Source: Brucella daejeonensis (lineage in GTDB: Bacteria > Pseudomonadota > Alphaproteobacteria > Rhizobiales > Rhizobiaceae). Taken from it: 64,000 nt of DNA. Made by a program: the position numbers and the translations under genes. The stretch is from assembly GCF_014199265.1 (NCBI RefSeq), contig NZ_JACIJG010000008.1, forward strand, positions 124,001-188,000, in the 5' to 3' direction. Shown here in pieces: positions 20,079 to 28,534 of this stretch. Numbering within the stretch: the stretch's first letter is position 1; every line of letters begins with the position of its first letter. Under the pieces are notes generated by a model. That model was not told where the DNA came from. It ran no database searches and saw only the letters and a program-made list of their open reading frames with translations.

Positions 20079-20283
20079 TTTTCCCTTTTCTTTTACATAG
20101 CTGTCCGGTGCGCAGAGGCTCCGTTCAAACCGCATTTCCGCATATGGCAAACAGACAGTCTTGTCGGCAGTCAGCATCTCCAGATTTTCAACGGATTTTT
20201 AGCATTTCGTTAAGGAAATAGTAACGGAATGAAACAATTTTTTATGCTGAGTGAAAAGGTGACCAATAAGGAGGTTCTGGGCG

Positions 20284-20781
20284 ATGAGAAAGAATGCAAC
20301 CACCGTTGCGCTGGCGCTGGCAGGGTTGGTGGCGAGCTCTCTCGCGGCATCGGCGAAGACAAGTTATCTCGGTGAATTCAGCGATTGGGGCGTTTATCGG
20401 AACAGCGAACTGGCGGGTAATCAGTGTTATGCTTTGACCGTGCCGCGCAGTTTCCAGCCGACCAGTGTGCGACATGGCGATAATTTCGTCATCGTTTCCA
20501 AGGCGGGCGGACAGTACAGCCCCCAACTGGTCATGGGGTATCAACTGAAAGCGAATAGTCCCGTCAATGTCATGATCGACGGTGCCAAATTTCCCTTTTT
20601 CAGTGAAGGCAATCGCGCCTGGGCGGAAAATGTCTCCGACGAGGCGAAACTGATGAAAGCAATGCGCGCTGGAAAAACGCTCAATGTACAGGCGGTTTCG
20701 GCTCGTGGCACGAAGACCCGCTATACATTTTCCCTGATGGGGCTCTCAGCTTCCTTGCAGCGCGTGGATGGCTGCAAATAG
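20284..20781 (+). CDS. IalB-like (invasion-associated locus B family) periplasmic protein
   Basis: This 165-residue protein has a signal peptide (ATTVALALAGLVASSLAASA) followed by an IalB-family fold. The family features are LGEFSDWGVYRNSELAGNQ, CYALTVPRS and the terminal VDGCK. Two cysteines probably form a disulfide. The name comes from a Bartonella invasion locus, but free-living relatives also carry these proteins and the biochemical role is unknown. AAGGAGG before the ATG is a strong ribosome binding site. It lies about 205 nt after the tRNA and stands alone. Confidence 0.82.
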   Translation: MRKNATTVALALAGLVASSLAASAKTSYLGEFSDWGVYRNSELAGNQCYALTVPRSFQPTSVRHGDNFVIVSKAGGQYSPQLVMGYQLKANSPVNVMIDGAKFPFFSEGNRAWAENVSDEAKLMKAMRAGKTLNVQAVSARGTKTRYTFSLMGLSASLQRVDGCK

Positions 20782-20872
20782 AGGTTGTGTGGAGGTCGGG
20801 TCGAGGTGCGCGCCGGGGTAAAAAGCGAACTGGCTGGAGCGGTTCCAGTTTGAACGGAACCGCCGGCCTGCC

Positions 20873-21472
20873 TCATCTCTGCCCGCCGTAACCGCGCCGC
20901 TTCCATTCGCGAAGCGGCATGATATCCGGCTTCCCGCCACCGGCTTCGTACCAGGAATCCACCGCCCAGCGCTCTCCCTGCTTGTCCTCGATAACGGCGG
21001 TCCAGTGCGGATAGCGCCCGTCGAAGAACGCCCCGCGCGAGGTGCGACGCGCAACAGTATGGTATTTCAGCCATCCCTGTGACTGGATATAGCGCAGAAA
21101 AGCATCTGTGTTGGTCGATTCATCGATGCAGTCCATCTGCCCTTTGATGCGGGCCTTGCCAAACTGCATTCGCGGCTTGTCGCGCACGCCAATCGCGCTC
21201 GTGCCGCGCCGTTCGAAAAAAGCTATCGCATTTTGCAGTGCCATTCGTTCGGCATCTGCGGTGCGGCGGCCTTTCTGAAGCGTGTTGCGAATCCGATTCC
21301 GGTCACTCGCCGAAAGGGTCAGCTTGGTGCGGTAATAGCAGCCATAACCATGACAGACCCTGAAAGTCTGCGCCAGGGCAGGCGCTGCCAGAAGCAGCGA
21401 ACCTGCGAAAAGGACGAAGCCCAACCGTTTTCCCAAATCACAACCCCGTTCGGCGGTGAAAATTGCCGGCAC
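20873..21472 (-). CDS. Exported protein with a Cys-His-Asp arrangement (transglutaminase-like?)
   Basis: This 199-residue conserved-looking exported protein has a hydrophobic signal (GFVLFAGSLLLAAPALAQ) cut near residue 35. The mature part has MDCIDESTNTDAFLRYI (Cys115), PHWTAVI (His156) and AVDSWYEAGG (Asp172). A Cys-His-Asp order with these spacings is what transglutaminase-like or NlpC-like cysteine hydrolases show, so an enzymatic role is possible but unproven. A TTG at codon 13 (LGKRLGF) could be the real start. It ends RRGYGGQR. No family name is recognised with certainty. Confidence 0.75.
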   Translation of the reverse strand: MPAIFTAERGCDLGKRLGFVLFAGSLLLAAPALAQTFRVCHGYGCYYRTKLTLSASDRNRIRNTLQKGRRTADAERMALQNAIAFFERRGTSAIGVRDKPRMQFGKARIKGQMDCIDESTNTDAFLRYIQSQGWLKYHTVARRTSRGAFFDGRYPHWTAVIEDKQGERWAVDSWYEAGGGKPDIMPLREWKRRGYGGQR

Positions 21473-21492
21473 CCATTTTTCCGCGACATGCT

Positions 21493-22347
21493 TTAGAACG
21501 TAACAGACATACCGATAACCGGGCCGTGCTGTGTCACGTCATATTTGAACTTACCGGCGCCGTCATCGTCACGGTAATCCTGGTAAAGCGCGCGGTAGCC
21601 GAAACGCAAAGTGGTCGGAATATCGAAAACGAGAGTGCGATAACCGAGATAGATCTGACCGTTGGCGCTCAATCTGGTACCAGCGCCAAAACCGCCAATG
21701 TCAGCTTCGGCGAAGATATTCCATCGGTCGTTGATGTCATAATGGATGCGCGTTCCGACAAAGGGATCGGTCCATTCGACTTCGCGCGAGCCGCTGAAGG
21801 CGTCGACTTCAAGCTCTGCCTTCATCTTGGTCCAGCGAACGCCGACCGTTGGTTCGATGGCGAAAACGCGCTGCTCGCCGAAGAGCGTCGTTCCCTGCAA
21901 CGCCTGTTCATAGATGCGGTAATAGGCGCCTGCGGCCAGGCTCGTCGTGGTCATTTCGAGGTCGAGCTCGTTGTCACGGATATTCTCGCCCTGACTCGTT
22001 TTGACGTATTGGCCGTTGATGTAAAAGCCCATCGTGCCGTTGGTGATTTCGGCTTCGCCCATGAAACTCATGTCGAGATTGTCGAAAATATCCCGGAAGG
22101 GGACATCGACATCGGTGCTGTGGCCGAAAAGCCCTGCGCTGCCGTTCAGCGATGCGCCCCATACGTAAGGGCTGAAAATCACGCGCCACCGCTGTTGGTC
22201 CTGAATCTCGGCCTGGGGTGGCGATACAACGTCCGCAGCCAGGGAAACAGAAGTCGATATAGCTAATAAAGTAGTAGCTAATATTGATCTACGTATGGCT
22301 GTGCCCAATAAAGTTCCGTTGTTCTTGCCGCAATTCCGTATAGCCAC
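21493..22347 (-). CDS. Predicted outer-membrane beta-barrel protein
   Basis: This 284-residue protein has a signal peptide (RRSILATTLLAISTSVSLAAD) and then alternating amphipathic strands. It ends GPVIGMSVTF with the terminal phenylalanine typical of outer-membrane barrels. WRVIFSPYVWGASLNGSAG near the mature start and the repeated aromatic, even-spaced strands (YLGYRTLVFDIPTTLRFGYR) suggest 10 to 12 strands. The start is GTG at 22347, preceded by GAGGGG. Its cargo or role is unknown. It neighbours other exported proteins but is not obviously in an operon. Confidence 0.78.
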   Translation of the reverse strand: MAIRNCGKNNGTLLGTAIRRSILATTLLAISTSVSLAADVVSPPQAEIQDQQRWRVIFSPYVWGASLNGSAGLFGHSTDVDVPFRDIFDNLDMSFMGEAEITNGTMGFYINGQYVKTSQGENIRDNELDLEMTTTSLAAGAYYRIYEQALQGTTLFGEQRVFAIEPTVGVRWTKMKAELEVDAFSGSREVEWTDPFVGTRIHYDINDRWNIFAEADIGGFGAGTRLSANGQIYLGYRTLVFDIPTTLRFGYRALYQDYRDDDGAGKFKYDVTQHGPVIGMSVTF

Positions 22348-22534
22348 GATTTATCCCCTCGGAACTGTAAATTAGAAAGACGTAAAAACTTGCCAAGATC
22401 GGCATAGGGCAATGATTATATTAATCGCACCAAGAAATAAACGGAAAATGCGAGTAAGGCCATGATATTCTCTGGCCTTTTTGTGGGAGGCGATTTCTGT
22501 CGGCGGCTGCAAGGGTTCAGGCGGTGGAGATGAG

Positions 22535-22571
22535 TAGAGCGCCGATCTGACTGAATCAGACCGGCGCTCTA
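22535..22571. repeat. Inverted repeat (TAGAGCGCCG family)
   Basis: TAGAGCGCCGATCTGA at 22535-22550 and TCAGACCGGCGCTCTA at 22556-22571 are 16-nt arms with one mismatch and a 5-nt loop. It is the same family as 9380-9421. The outermost TAG on the minus strand is the stop codon of the adjacent small gene. Confidence 0.85.
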
Positions 22572-22841
22572 ATGGCGGCCCGAATTCGTGTTCTTCTTCT
22601 TGCCCGCGTCCGTAATGATGGTTTCGAGCAGCCAGGGTTTACGGTCGATGATGTCGTTAAGTTCGCTGACGCCTATATCGGACCCGGCTTCCTTCAGCAG
22701 GTTTCCGGCTGCTGCCGCCGATCCGTTCAGGCCTTCCCGCGCGATACGGTGCGCCCGGCGGATCAGCAGTTCCGGCTGTGAAAAACTGTTCTCGGCGAGG
22801 CTCTTCTCAATTCGGCGTTGCAGCTCTTCCGACGCGGTCAT
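22569..22841 (-). CDS. Hypothetical 90-residue helical protein
   Basis: This small, mostly charged and helical protein (SEELQRRIEKSLAENSFSQP, ELLIRRAHRIAREGL) has no signal peptide or membrane segment. The composition and a modest AAGGAA upstream of the ATG at 22841 support coding. No family is recognised. Its stop codon TAG is the outer end of the inverted repeat at 22535-22571, so the tail KKKNTNSGRH may have been altered by that element. Confidence 0.55.
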   Translation of the reverse strand: MTASEELQRRIEKSLAENSFSQPELLIRRAHRIAREGLNGSAAAAGNLLKEAGSDIGVSELNDIIDRKPWLLETIITDAGKKKNTNSGRH

Positions 22842-23203
22842 TTTGATGAAATTCCTTATTTCCGGATCGTGGGCACCCTGCGGGATTTCGCAGGGCCACC
22901 CTGAATTTATGATGTGATAAAGTTTTTGCCACGCGACAATTCGTACAAATCGGCCTTGCGGAGGTTTTGCGGCGATGAAGACATCCCATCAATCGCGGGG
23001 TGTGTCCGGTTTTGCTCGCCCCTGTAGTAACGAAATATTTCAACACATCAAATCCTCAAAGAGGCCAATTTATTGCCATGCTTTCTCTTGTTTGCATCAG
23101 ACACGCTTCTTACATAGCTGCTACGCTCCGGCGGGAGGGGGCGGCGGTTAAGCGGCTGGTGCCGGTTACCGTTTGACAAACAAAAACAATTCGATGGTTG
23201 GAA
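22842..23203. other. Intergenic region upstream of the DUF475 gene
   Basis: No gene is supported in these roughly 360 nt. A hairpin CCCTGCG/CGCAGGG near 22873-22892 is the only strong local structure. TTTGAC near 23172 could be a -35 element for the downstream gene. Confidence 0.4.
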
Positions 23204-24271
23204 ATGGCCACTCTTCGTTATTTCGTCTGGCCCATGGTCTTTACGGTAGTGGGTCTCTTAGGTGCGCTCTGGCTCGGTTACGGGTTGACCGGCACTTTTG
23301 GGGGAATGGTCTCCGTCTTCATCATCTGCGCTGTACTGAGCGTTCTCGAAATCTCGCTTTCCTTTGACAATGCCATCGTCAATGCGCGGATACTGCGCGA
23401 CATGTCGCCCGTTTGGCAGCACCGCTTTCTGACATGGGGCATCGTCATCGCCGTTTTCGGTATGCGCATCATCTTCCCGCTGGCCATCGTCGCCGTGGCG
23501 ATGTGGACCGATCCGATTTCGGCGCTGAAGCTCGCCATCTGGCAGCCCGACGAATATGCCCGTGTCATCGCTGAATCCCATACGGGCATCGCGGCATTCG
23601 GCGGCACGTTCCTGCTGATGGTCGGCATGAAATATTTCTTCGACGTCGAAAAAGACGTGCACTGGATGAAGGCTCTGGAAAGCCGTATGTCGAAATTCGC
23701 ATCGGTTCAGGGGATCGAGGTCGGGGTGGCTATCGCCCTTATCATCTTCTTTTCCTACCAGCTCGATGCAGAACATTCGCACACTTTCCTGATCGCCGCG
23801 CTGTTCGGCCTGCTGACCTTTCTCGCGGTCGAAGGGTTGGGCGAAGTGCTGGATGCGACGCAGGAACAGATGGACATGGTTCATCGCGGCGGTCTGGGTG
23901 CTTTCATCTATCTCGAAGTGCTCGATGCGAGCTTCTCCTTCGACGGCGTGATAGGCGCGTTCGCCCTGACGACCAATCTGTTCATCATCGCCATCGGGCT
24001 GGGTATCGGCGCCTTCTATGTGCGCTCCCTCACCATCATGCTCGTTGAACGCAAGACGCTCGGCCAGTACCGCTATCTCGAACACGGCGCGTTCTATGCA
24101 ATCCTCGTTCTTGCGGTCATCATGTATGTGCAGACGCTGGTGCATATTCCAGAAGTCGTGACCGGCCTTATCGGCGCGGCGTTGATCGGGCTCTCCTTCG
24201 TGTCGTCGCTGCGCTATAACCGGCTCAACCCCAACTGGCAGGACAATGCCAACGGGGCGACGGAGCATTAA
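23204..24271 (+). CDS. DUF475/TerC-superfamily integral membrane protein
   Basis: This 355-residue membrane protein has about nine helices. It carries the acidic intramembrane motifs of the TerC/DUF475 group: SVLEISLSFDNAIVNARIL in the first half and YLEVLDASFSFDGVIGAFA in the second, an internal repeat with conserved Asp/Glu in helices. Relatives are linked to metal ion export and tellurite resistance, so a divalent-metal transport role is plausible but inferred. The ATG at 23204 is preferred; an in-frame TTG lies two codons upstream. A terminator follows. Confidence 0.88.
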   Translation: MATLRYFVWPMVFTVVGLLGALWLGYGLTGTFGGMVSVFIICAVLSVLEISLSFDNAIVNARILRDMSPVWQHRFLTWGIVIAVFGMRIIFPLAIVAVAMWTDPISALKLAIWQPDEYARVIAESHTGIAAFGGTFLLMVGMKYFFDVEKDVHWMKALESRMSKFASVQGIEVGVAIALIIFFSYQLDAEHSHTFLIAALFGLLTFLAVEGLGEVLDATQEQMDMVHRGGLGAFIYLEVLDASFSFDGVIGAFALTTNLFIIAIGLGIGAFYVRSLTIMLVERKTLGQYRYLEHGAFYAILVLAVIMYVQTLVHIPEVVTGLIGAALIGLSFVSSLRYNRLNPNWQDNANGATEH

Positions 24272-24293
24272 GTTCTCAACTTAATGGATCGAC

Positions 24294-24318
24294 GGGCAGC
24301 CTTGAGCTGCCCTTTTTT
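24294..24318 (+). terminator. Terminator after the DUF475 gene
   Basis: GGGCAGC / GCTGCCC with a CTTGA loop is followed by six T. A second perfect hairpin, CATTAAGTT/AACTTAATG, starts at the stop codon just upstream. Confidence 0.88.
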
Positions 24319-24393
24319 CTGCCGTTTGGGGTGTCTTGACCGAATCGCCGGAGTTGGTGACGATTGATTTCGCAATTGTGCCGCGGATCGCCC

Positions 24394-24542
24394 TAAAGCG
24401 TGTTGCGTTCAATCGTATTCGGGCAACACGCTTTAAGCTTTTGTTTTTAAGCATGTCTTTATCCCATTGAAGCGGGCCTAGAAATCAGTCCGGTGGACTG
24501 ATTTCTCCGCGTAGGCGGTTCCCACTTTTGGGAGACATGCTT
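24394..24542. repeat. Composite palindromic repeat between the DUF475 gene and pncA
   Basis: Two units lie side by side. The first is TAAAGCGTGTTGC/GCAACACGCTTTA (24394-24406, 24423-24435), a perfect 13-bp inverted repeat. The second has outer arms AAGCATGTC/GACATGCTT (24449-24457, 24534-24542) enclosing a perfect 12-bp hairpin AGAAATCAGTCC/GGACTGATTTCT (24480-24491, 24495-24506). The second unit shares its arms with the carB leader repeat and ends inside the pncA stop codon. Confidence 0.85.
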
Positions 24543-25171
24543 TAGAGTAGATGCGAAGCCGAAACAGGCTCGTCCACCAGTTCGACACCAGCCTGTTTCA
24601 TCTTTTCAAGCATGACGCTCATTGAGCCGTTGAGATCGATGCCGCGACAGGCATCGAGGCGAACGCGCACCTGAAAGCCCTCGGTCACTGCGTCGAGCGC
24701 TGAATAGGCGACGCAGAAATCAGTCGCCAGGCCGACTAGCGTCAATGAGCCGATATTGCGTTCGCGCAGATAGCCACCGAGGCCGGTGGGCGTGCTGTGA
24801 TCGTTTTCGAAGAAGGCGGAATAGCTGTCTATGCCGATGCGAAAGCCCTTGCGGATCACCAGTTGCGCGCGCGTCCATTGCAGGTCGGGGTGAAACTCCG
24901 CCCCGTGGCCGCCCTGCACGCAATGGTCGGGCCATAGTGTCTGCGGCCCGTAGGCCATCTGAACGGTGCCGAACGGCTTGGCTCCGGGATGAGCGGAAGC
25001 GAAGCTCGAATGATTGGCGGGATGCCAGTCCTGCGTCAGGATGACGTGGTCGCTTTCGGCGATGAGCCGATTGACGGCTGGAATGATCTCGTCGCCGCGC
25101 TCTACTGCCAGCGCGCCACCCGGACAGAAATCGTTCTGGACGTCGATAACCACAAGTGCATGACTGATCAT
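24542..25171 (-). CDS. pncA: Nicotinamidase (pyrazinamidase)
   Basis: Nicotinamidase converts nicotinamide to nicotinate in NAD salvage. The 209-residue protein has the isochorismatase-like fold with catalytic triad Asp10 (VVIDVQNDF), Lys108 (VIRKGF) and Cys153 (ATDFCVAYSA). Metal ligands are expected from Asp48 and His50 (TQDWHP) and His83 (WPDHCVQ). GGAG lies 6 nt before the ATG at 25171. The TAA stop lies at the edge of the palindromic repeat 24449-24542, so the last residues (SASHLL) may be repeat-derived. It is monocistronic. Confidence 0.96.
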   Translation of the reverse strand: MISHALVVIDVQNDFCPGGALAVERGDEIIPAVNRLIAESDHVILTQDWHPANHSSFASAHPGAKPFGTVQMAYGPQTLWPDHCVQGGHGAEFHPDLQWTRAQLVIRKGFRIGIDSYSAFFENDHSTPTGLGGYLRERNIGSLTLVGLATDFCVAYSALDAVTEGFQVRVRLDACRGIDLNGSMSVMLEKMKQAGVELVDEPVSASHLL

Positions 25172-25179
25172 GGGGCGCT

Positions 25180-25260
25180 CCCGCTACAGCTTCAGCCCAA
25201 AAACCGGAATCGATTTTGGAGAGCACGATGCGTAGTTTCAATAGTTTAGAGCGCCAACTA
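25180..25260. repeat. Degenerate small repeat upstream of pncA
   Basis: CCAAAA/TTTTGG arms around ACCGGAATCGA are followed by GATGCGTAGTTTCAATAGTT and AGAGCGCC. These look like pieces of the Brucellaceae intergenic repeats seen elsewhere in the window, but the outer arms are no longer intact. Confidence 0.45.
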
Positions 25261-25362
25261 TAGCCGGACAGCTTTCGCGAGGCCAGCAATAAGCGGCGTT
25301 CTGGTATAACGTCGGCAAGAGTGCTATGGACGGCTCAAACCAGAACCAGACAGGAAATCACC

Positions 25363-25584
25363 ATGACAGATGTAATCGTTCGCGACAGCAATGGCACTCA
25401 GTTGAATGACGGAGATTCCGTCACGCTGATCAAGGATCTGAAGGTCAAGGGAACATCGACGACGTTGAAGCGGGGAACGCTCGTCAAAGGCATTCGCCTC
25501 ACCGGAAATCCTGCCGAAGTCGATTGCAGCACCAAGCAGGTCAAGGGGCTGGTGCTGAGGACCGAGTTTCTGAAGAAGGCTTGA
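25363..25584 (+). CDS. PhnA/YjdM-like small protein without the zinc-ribbon
   Basis: This 73-residue protein equals the C-terminal domain of PhnA/YjdM proteins (VRDSNGTQLNDGDSVTLIKD, LKVKGTSTTLKRGTLVKGIR, GLVLRTEFLKK). The N-terminal zinc ribbon of full-length members is absent. Despite the old name, a phosphonate role is not established, and no phn genes are near. AGGAAATC precedes the ATG at 25363; an upstream in-frame ATG at 25321 lacks a site. Confidence 0.85.
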   Translation: MTDVIVRDSNGTQLNDGDSVTLIKDLKVKGTSTTLKRGTLVKGIRLTGNPAEVDCSTKQVKGLVLRTEFLKKA

Positions 25585-25646
25585 GCCAGGCTTCCGACGT
25601 GGCTCCGTCCCGGACGGAGCCGCTTCACATTTTTGTTAATGATGCT

Positions 25647-26768
25647 TTATGCATCGATCTCCACGCGGCCGCGCGGACGGCTGCAGCAGGCGAGAATATA
25701 GCCTTCCGCGATCTCGTCGTCGCGAATGCCGCCATTGTGGTTCATCTCGGTTTCGCCGCCAAGGCATTTTACCTTGCAGGTGCCGCAGATGCCGAACTCG
25801 CAGGCGCTCGGTATTTTCAGTCCACCATTGCGCGCGGCCAGCAGGATCGTGTCGTTTTCCGTGCATTCGACTTCGATGCCCGAAAGGCTGAAGACGACGC
25901 TGGCGGAAGCGACTGCCGGGGCGGCGGGCGGTGCCGCGGCGGCACCAGTCGTGTCGGAAAGCTCGGTAGGTACCGGAACCGACGAGATTTCGCTTGCGGG
26001 CTGGAAGCTCTCCTGATGGTAGTTGGCCATGTTGAAACCGGCTTCCTCCAGGAGGCCGCGCACGCCGTTCATGAAGGGTTCCGGCCCACAGCAGAAAACC
26101 TTGCGATGCAGGAAATCGGGTGCCAGCAGTTCCAGCCGGGCCCGGTCGATGCGTCCGTGCAGGCCGGGCCAGACGTGGCGCGCGGAAGACTGTTCGACGA
26201 TGAACGCCAGGCGCATCGCTTCCATCCGGCCGGAAAGCAGCTCAAGCTCGCGCCGGAAAATGATGTCATCCGGCGTCCGCGCGCAATTGATGAAAGCAAC
26301 ATCGGTTGCCGGTGCGCAATCGAACAGCCAGCGTGTCATCGACACCATGGGCGTGATGCCTGAACCGGCGGAAATGAACAGATATTTCTCACCGGAATGA
26401 TTGGCGAGCGAGAAGTCGCCGTTCGGCCCGTAGGCCTTGATCTTCATCGGCGGACGCAGATTATCGAGCATCCAGCGCGTGCCGATGCTGTCCTTCTGCG
26501 CCTTGACCGTGACGGAGATGTGGTAGGGGCGGGAAGGGGTTGAGGATAGCGTGTATGTCCGCAGCACCGGCCCAAGGCCGTCCGTCCGTTCTATCGGCAG
26601 CTCCAGTGTGACGAACTGGCCCGGCATGTAGCGGAACCAGTTGTCCTCGGCGGTCTTGAAGGAGAAGGTCATCACGTCTGGCGCTTCCTCGATGGCCGAG
26701 ATGCATTCCAGCATCTGCAACCTGTCGTTCCACGGCAGCATCTCGTCCAGATATTTCAGAGGCTGCAT
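25647..26768 (-). CDS. gbcB: Glycine betaine monooxygenase reductase subunit (GbcB-like)
   Basis: This 373-residue electron-transfer partner of the Rieske oxygenase encoded next to it has a FAD domain (RYMPGQFVTLEL, RTYTLSSTPS), an NAD domain (LFISAGSGITPMVSMTRWL, VFCCGPEPFMNGV) and a C-terminal plant-type 2Fe-2S ferredoxin (PSACEFGICGTCKVKCLGGE, ACCSRPRG). An Ala/Pro-rich linker (GAAAAPPAAPAVASA) joins the reductase and ferredoxin parts. The gene lies 32 nt downstream of gbcA on the same strand. Assignment to glycine betaine rather than another N-methylated substrate such as stachydrine rests on overall similarity. Confidence 0.85.
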   Translation of the reverse strand: MQPLKYLDEMLPWNDRLQMLECISAIEEAPDVMTFSFKTAEDNWFRYMPGQFVTLELPIERTDGLGPVLRTYTLSSTPSRPYHISVTVKAQKDSIGTRWMLDNLRPPMKIKAYGPNGDFSLANHSGEKYLFISAGSGITPMVSMTRWLFDCAPATDVAFINCARTPDDIIFRRELELLSGRMEAMRLAFIVEQSSARHVWPGLHGRIDRARLELLAPDFLHRKVFCCGPEPFMNGVRGLLEEAGFNMANYHQESFQPASEISSVPVPTELSDTTGAAAAPPAAPAVASASVVFSLSGIEVECTENDTILLAARNGGLKIPSACEFGICGTCKVKCLGGETEMNHNGGIRDDEIAEGYILACCSRPRGRVEIDA

Positions 26769-26800
26769 GGCCTTCTCACTTTTCAGTTCGCATTACGGTA

Positions 26801-28048
26801 TCAGGCGACGCGGCTGAGCGTCGCCGTTTCGCCACGCAGACGCGGTGTAATGGTATTGGCGTACCACTCCAGGAACTGCATCACGCCGCCTTCGTGCTCG
26901 ACCGAATAGGGGCCGGGCTGATAGGCGGGCGAACGAATGCCGACCGCGTTTTCCTCCACGATGCGCCGATCCTGATCGTTGGTCTGTATCCACACATGGG
27001 TCAGTTCGTCGAGATCGTAATCGACACCTTCCACCGCATCCTTGTGAACCAGCCATTTGGTGGTGACAAGCGTTTCTTCGGCGCTGATCGGCAGCACGCG
27101 GAAGGAAATCGCGTGATCCGCCATCAGGTGGTTCCATGTGGTCGGATAATTGAAGAGCAGCATGGCGCCGATATTCGTGTCGCCCGCCACCTTCTCGCCC
27201 AACGGCTTCCTCACAGCAGCCTTGCCGGACATCGTGTAGCTCACCGCATCGCGCAGAAGCGGAATGCGGGTGATGCGGTAACGACCGTCTTCGGACATAT
27301 TGAACTGTGCTGGAAGGCCGACGCCGGCGCAATTTTTCCAGAGCTGATTGATTTCCGGGTCTTCCATCACGCCCTGCACGCCAGTCGCGGTCGGGGCTTC
27401 GGGATAGGTGCGGCAAAGTTCCGGGTGGTTGGCGGCACAGTGATAGCACTCGCGATTGTTTTCCCAGACGAGCTTCCAGTTGCCCTTTTCGATGATCGAG
27501 CTTTCGAAGGCGACCTTGGCGTCCTTGATGTTATGCGGCGCGAGATAGGGTTCGACCAGATTGCGGAAAGCCGTGAAGTCAGGCGCTTCCTCGGCGACGC
27601 AGATGTAGATATAGCCCGCGACGGTTTCGCAATGGACCGTCTTCAGGCCATATTCGGACGGTTTGAAATCCGGCCCGACCTGTCGTGCGAAGAGCAGGCG
27701 GCCGTCGAGTTCGTAGGTCCACTGGTGATAGGGGCAGACGAGCTTTGCGGCGGTGCCCTTTTCGGCAGCGCAGATACGCGAGCCGCGATGGCGGCAGGAA
27801 TTATGGAAAGCACGGATGCCGCCCTGCGCGTCGCGCACGACGATGACCGGATATGCGCCGATCTGCACGGTCAGATAGGAGCCGGTCATCGGCAATTCGC
27901 AATCATGGCCGACGAACAGCCAGTCCTTGTAGAAAATGTTTTCCAGATCCAGCTTGTGATATTCCGGGTCGGTGTAGAATTTCTGCTCCAGGCTGAAATT
28001 GGGGTCGCGCCCGGTCAAAAGCCCCAGCATTTCGTTGCGAACGTCCAT
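26801..28048 (-). CDS. gbcA: Rieske oxygenase, glycine betaine monooxygenase alpha subunit (GbcA-like)
   Basis: This is a Rieske non-haem iron oxygenase that probably demethylates glycine betaine to dimethylglycine plus formaldehyde. It has 415 residues from the ATG at 28048 (MDVRNEMLGLLTGRDPNFSL); the frame extends 32 codons upstream without support. The Rieske ligands are Cys85 and His87 (CRHRGS) and Cys105 and His108 (CPYHQW). The mononuclear iron site is NNRECYHCAANH with His203 and His208. It pairs with the reductase 32 nt downstream. Dimethylglycine and sarcosine genes are not in the window. Confidence 0.88.
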   Translation of the reverse strand: MDVRNEMLGLLTGRDPNFSLEQKFYTDPEYHKLDLENIFYKDWLFVGHDCELPMTGSYLTVQIGAYPVIVVRDAQGGIRAFHNSCRHRGSRICAAEKGTAAKLVCPYHQWTYELDGRLLFARQVGPDFKPSEYGLKTVHCETVAGYIYICVAEEAPDFTAFRNLVEPYLAPHNIKDAKVAFESSIIEKGNWKLVWENNRECYHCAANHPELCRTYPEAPTATGVQGVMEDPEINQLWKNCAGVGLPAQFNMSEDGRYRITRIPLLRDAVSYTMSGKAAVRKPLGEKVAGDTNIGAMLLFNYPTTWNHLMADHAISFRVLPISAEETLVTTKWLVHKDAVEGVDYDLDELTHVWIQTNDQDRRIVEENAVGIRSPAYQPGPYSVEHEGGVMQFLEWYANTITPRLRGETATLSRVA

Positions 28049-28534
28049 AGCCTCGACTCTTGCTTTCCATCTTCGGATCGGCTTCGCGCTGTTCTCCCAG
28101 CGACCACGACGCGATCCCGTGTTTCCCTTGTCTTCCGGAAGCACGGCTTGTCCCGTTATCTCAATGGCTTGCCCACAACTCTAAAGGTCTGCGAACGAGC
28201 TTCCGTTGTGCTGATTCAATCACTGAACCAGTCCGAACGCTCATTGGGATGCGACATGGTTTTCGCGTAAAGACGACACGTCCGGAGCATTTCCTTTTTT
28301 CCTGAATCGCTGGAAATGCTCCGTCTTTTTAGCTTGACGCGCATCTTGTCCGAAAACCGTTTCACACTTTTTCGGGATGCGCTCGAAATGTCGCTTTTGC
28401 GGCGTGGTCAGATCGTTGCAAATGTGTGTTACATCCGCTTTCGAGGCGTTTCCGGGATTGCAAATTGGTTTAAAAGCCAGTTACCACGTCAACGACATCC
28501 CAATCTGTTTCATCCCATGGGAGGCTCAGTGGCC
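28049..28534. other. Divergent intergenic region between gbcA and the sugar isomerase gene
   Basis: This gap contains the two hairpin repeats at 28284-28324 and 28339-28382, with the promoters presumably on either side. No additional gene is supported. Confidence 0.45.
28284..28382. repeat. Pair of palindromic repeats upstream of the sugar isomerase gene
   Basis: CGGAGCATTTCC/GGAAATGCTCCG (28284-28295, 28313-28324) is a perfect 12-bp stem. It is followed by GCGCATC/GATGCGC (28339-28345, 28376-28382) with inner CCGAAA/TTTCGG. The second has the same inner core as the carB leader repeat. Both are typical Rhizobiales intergenic palindromes. Confidence 0.85.
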
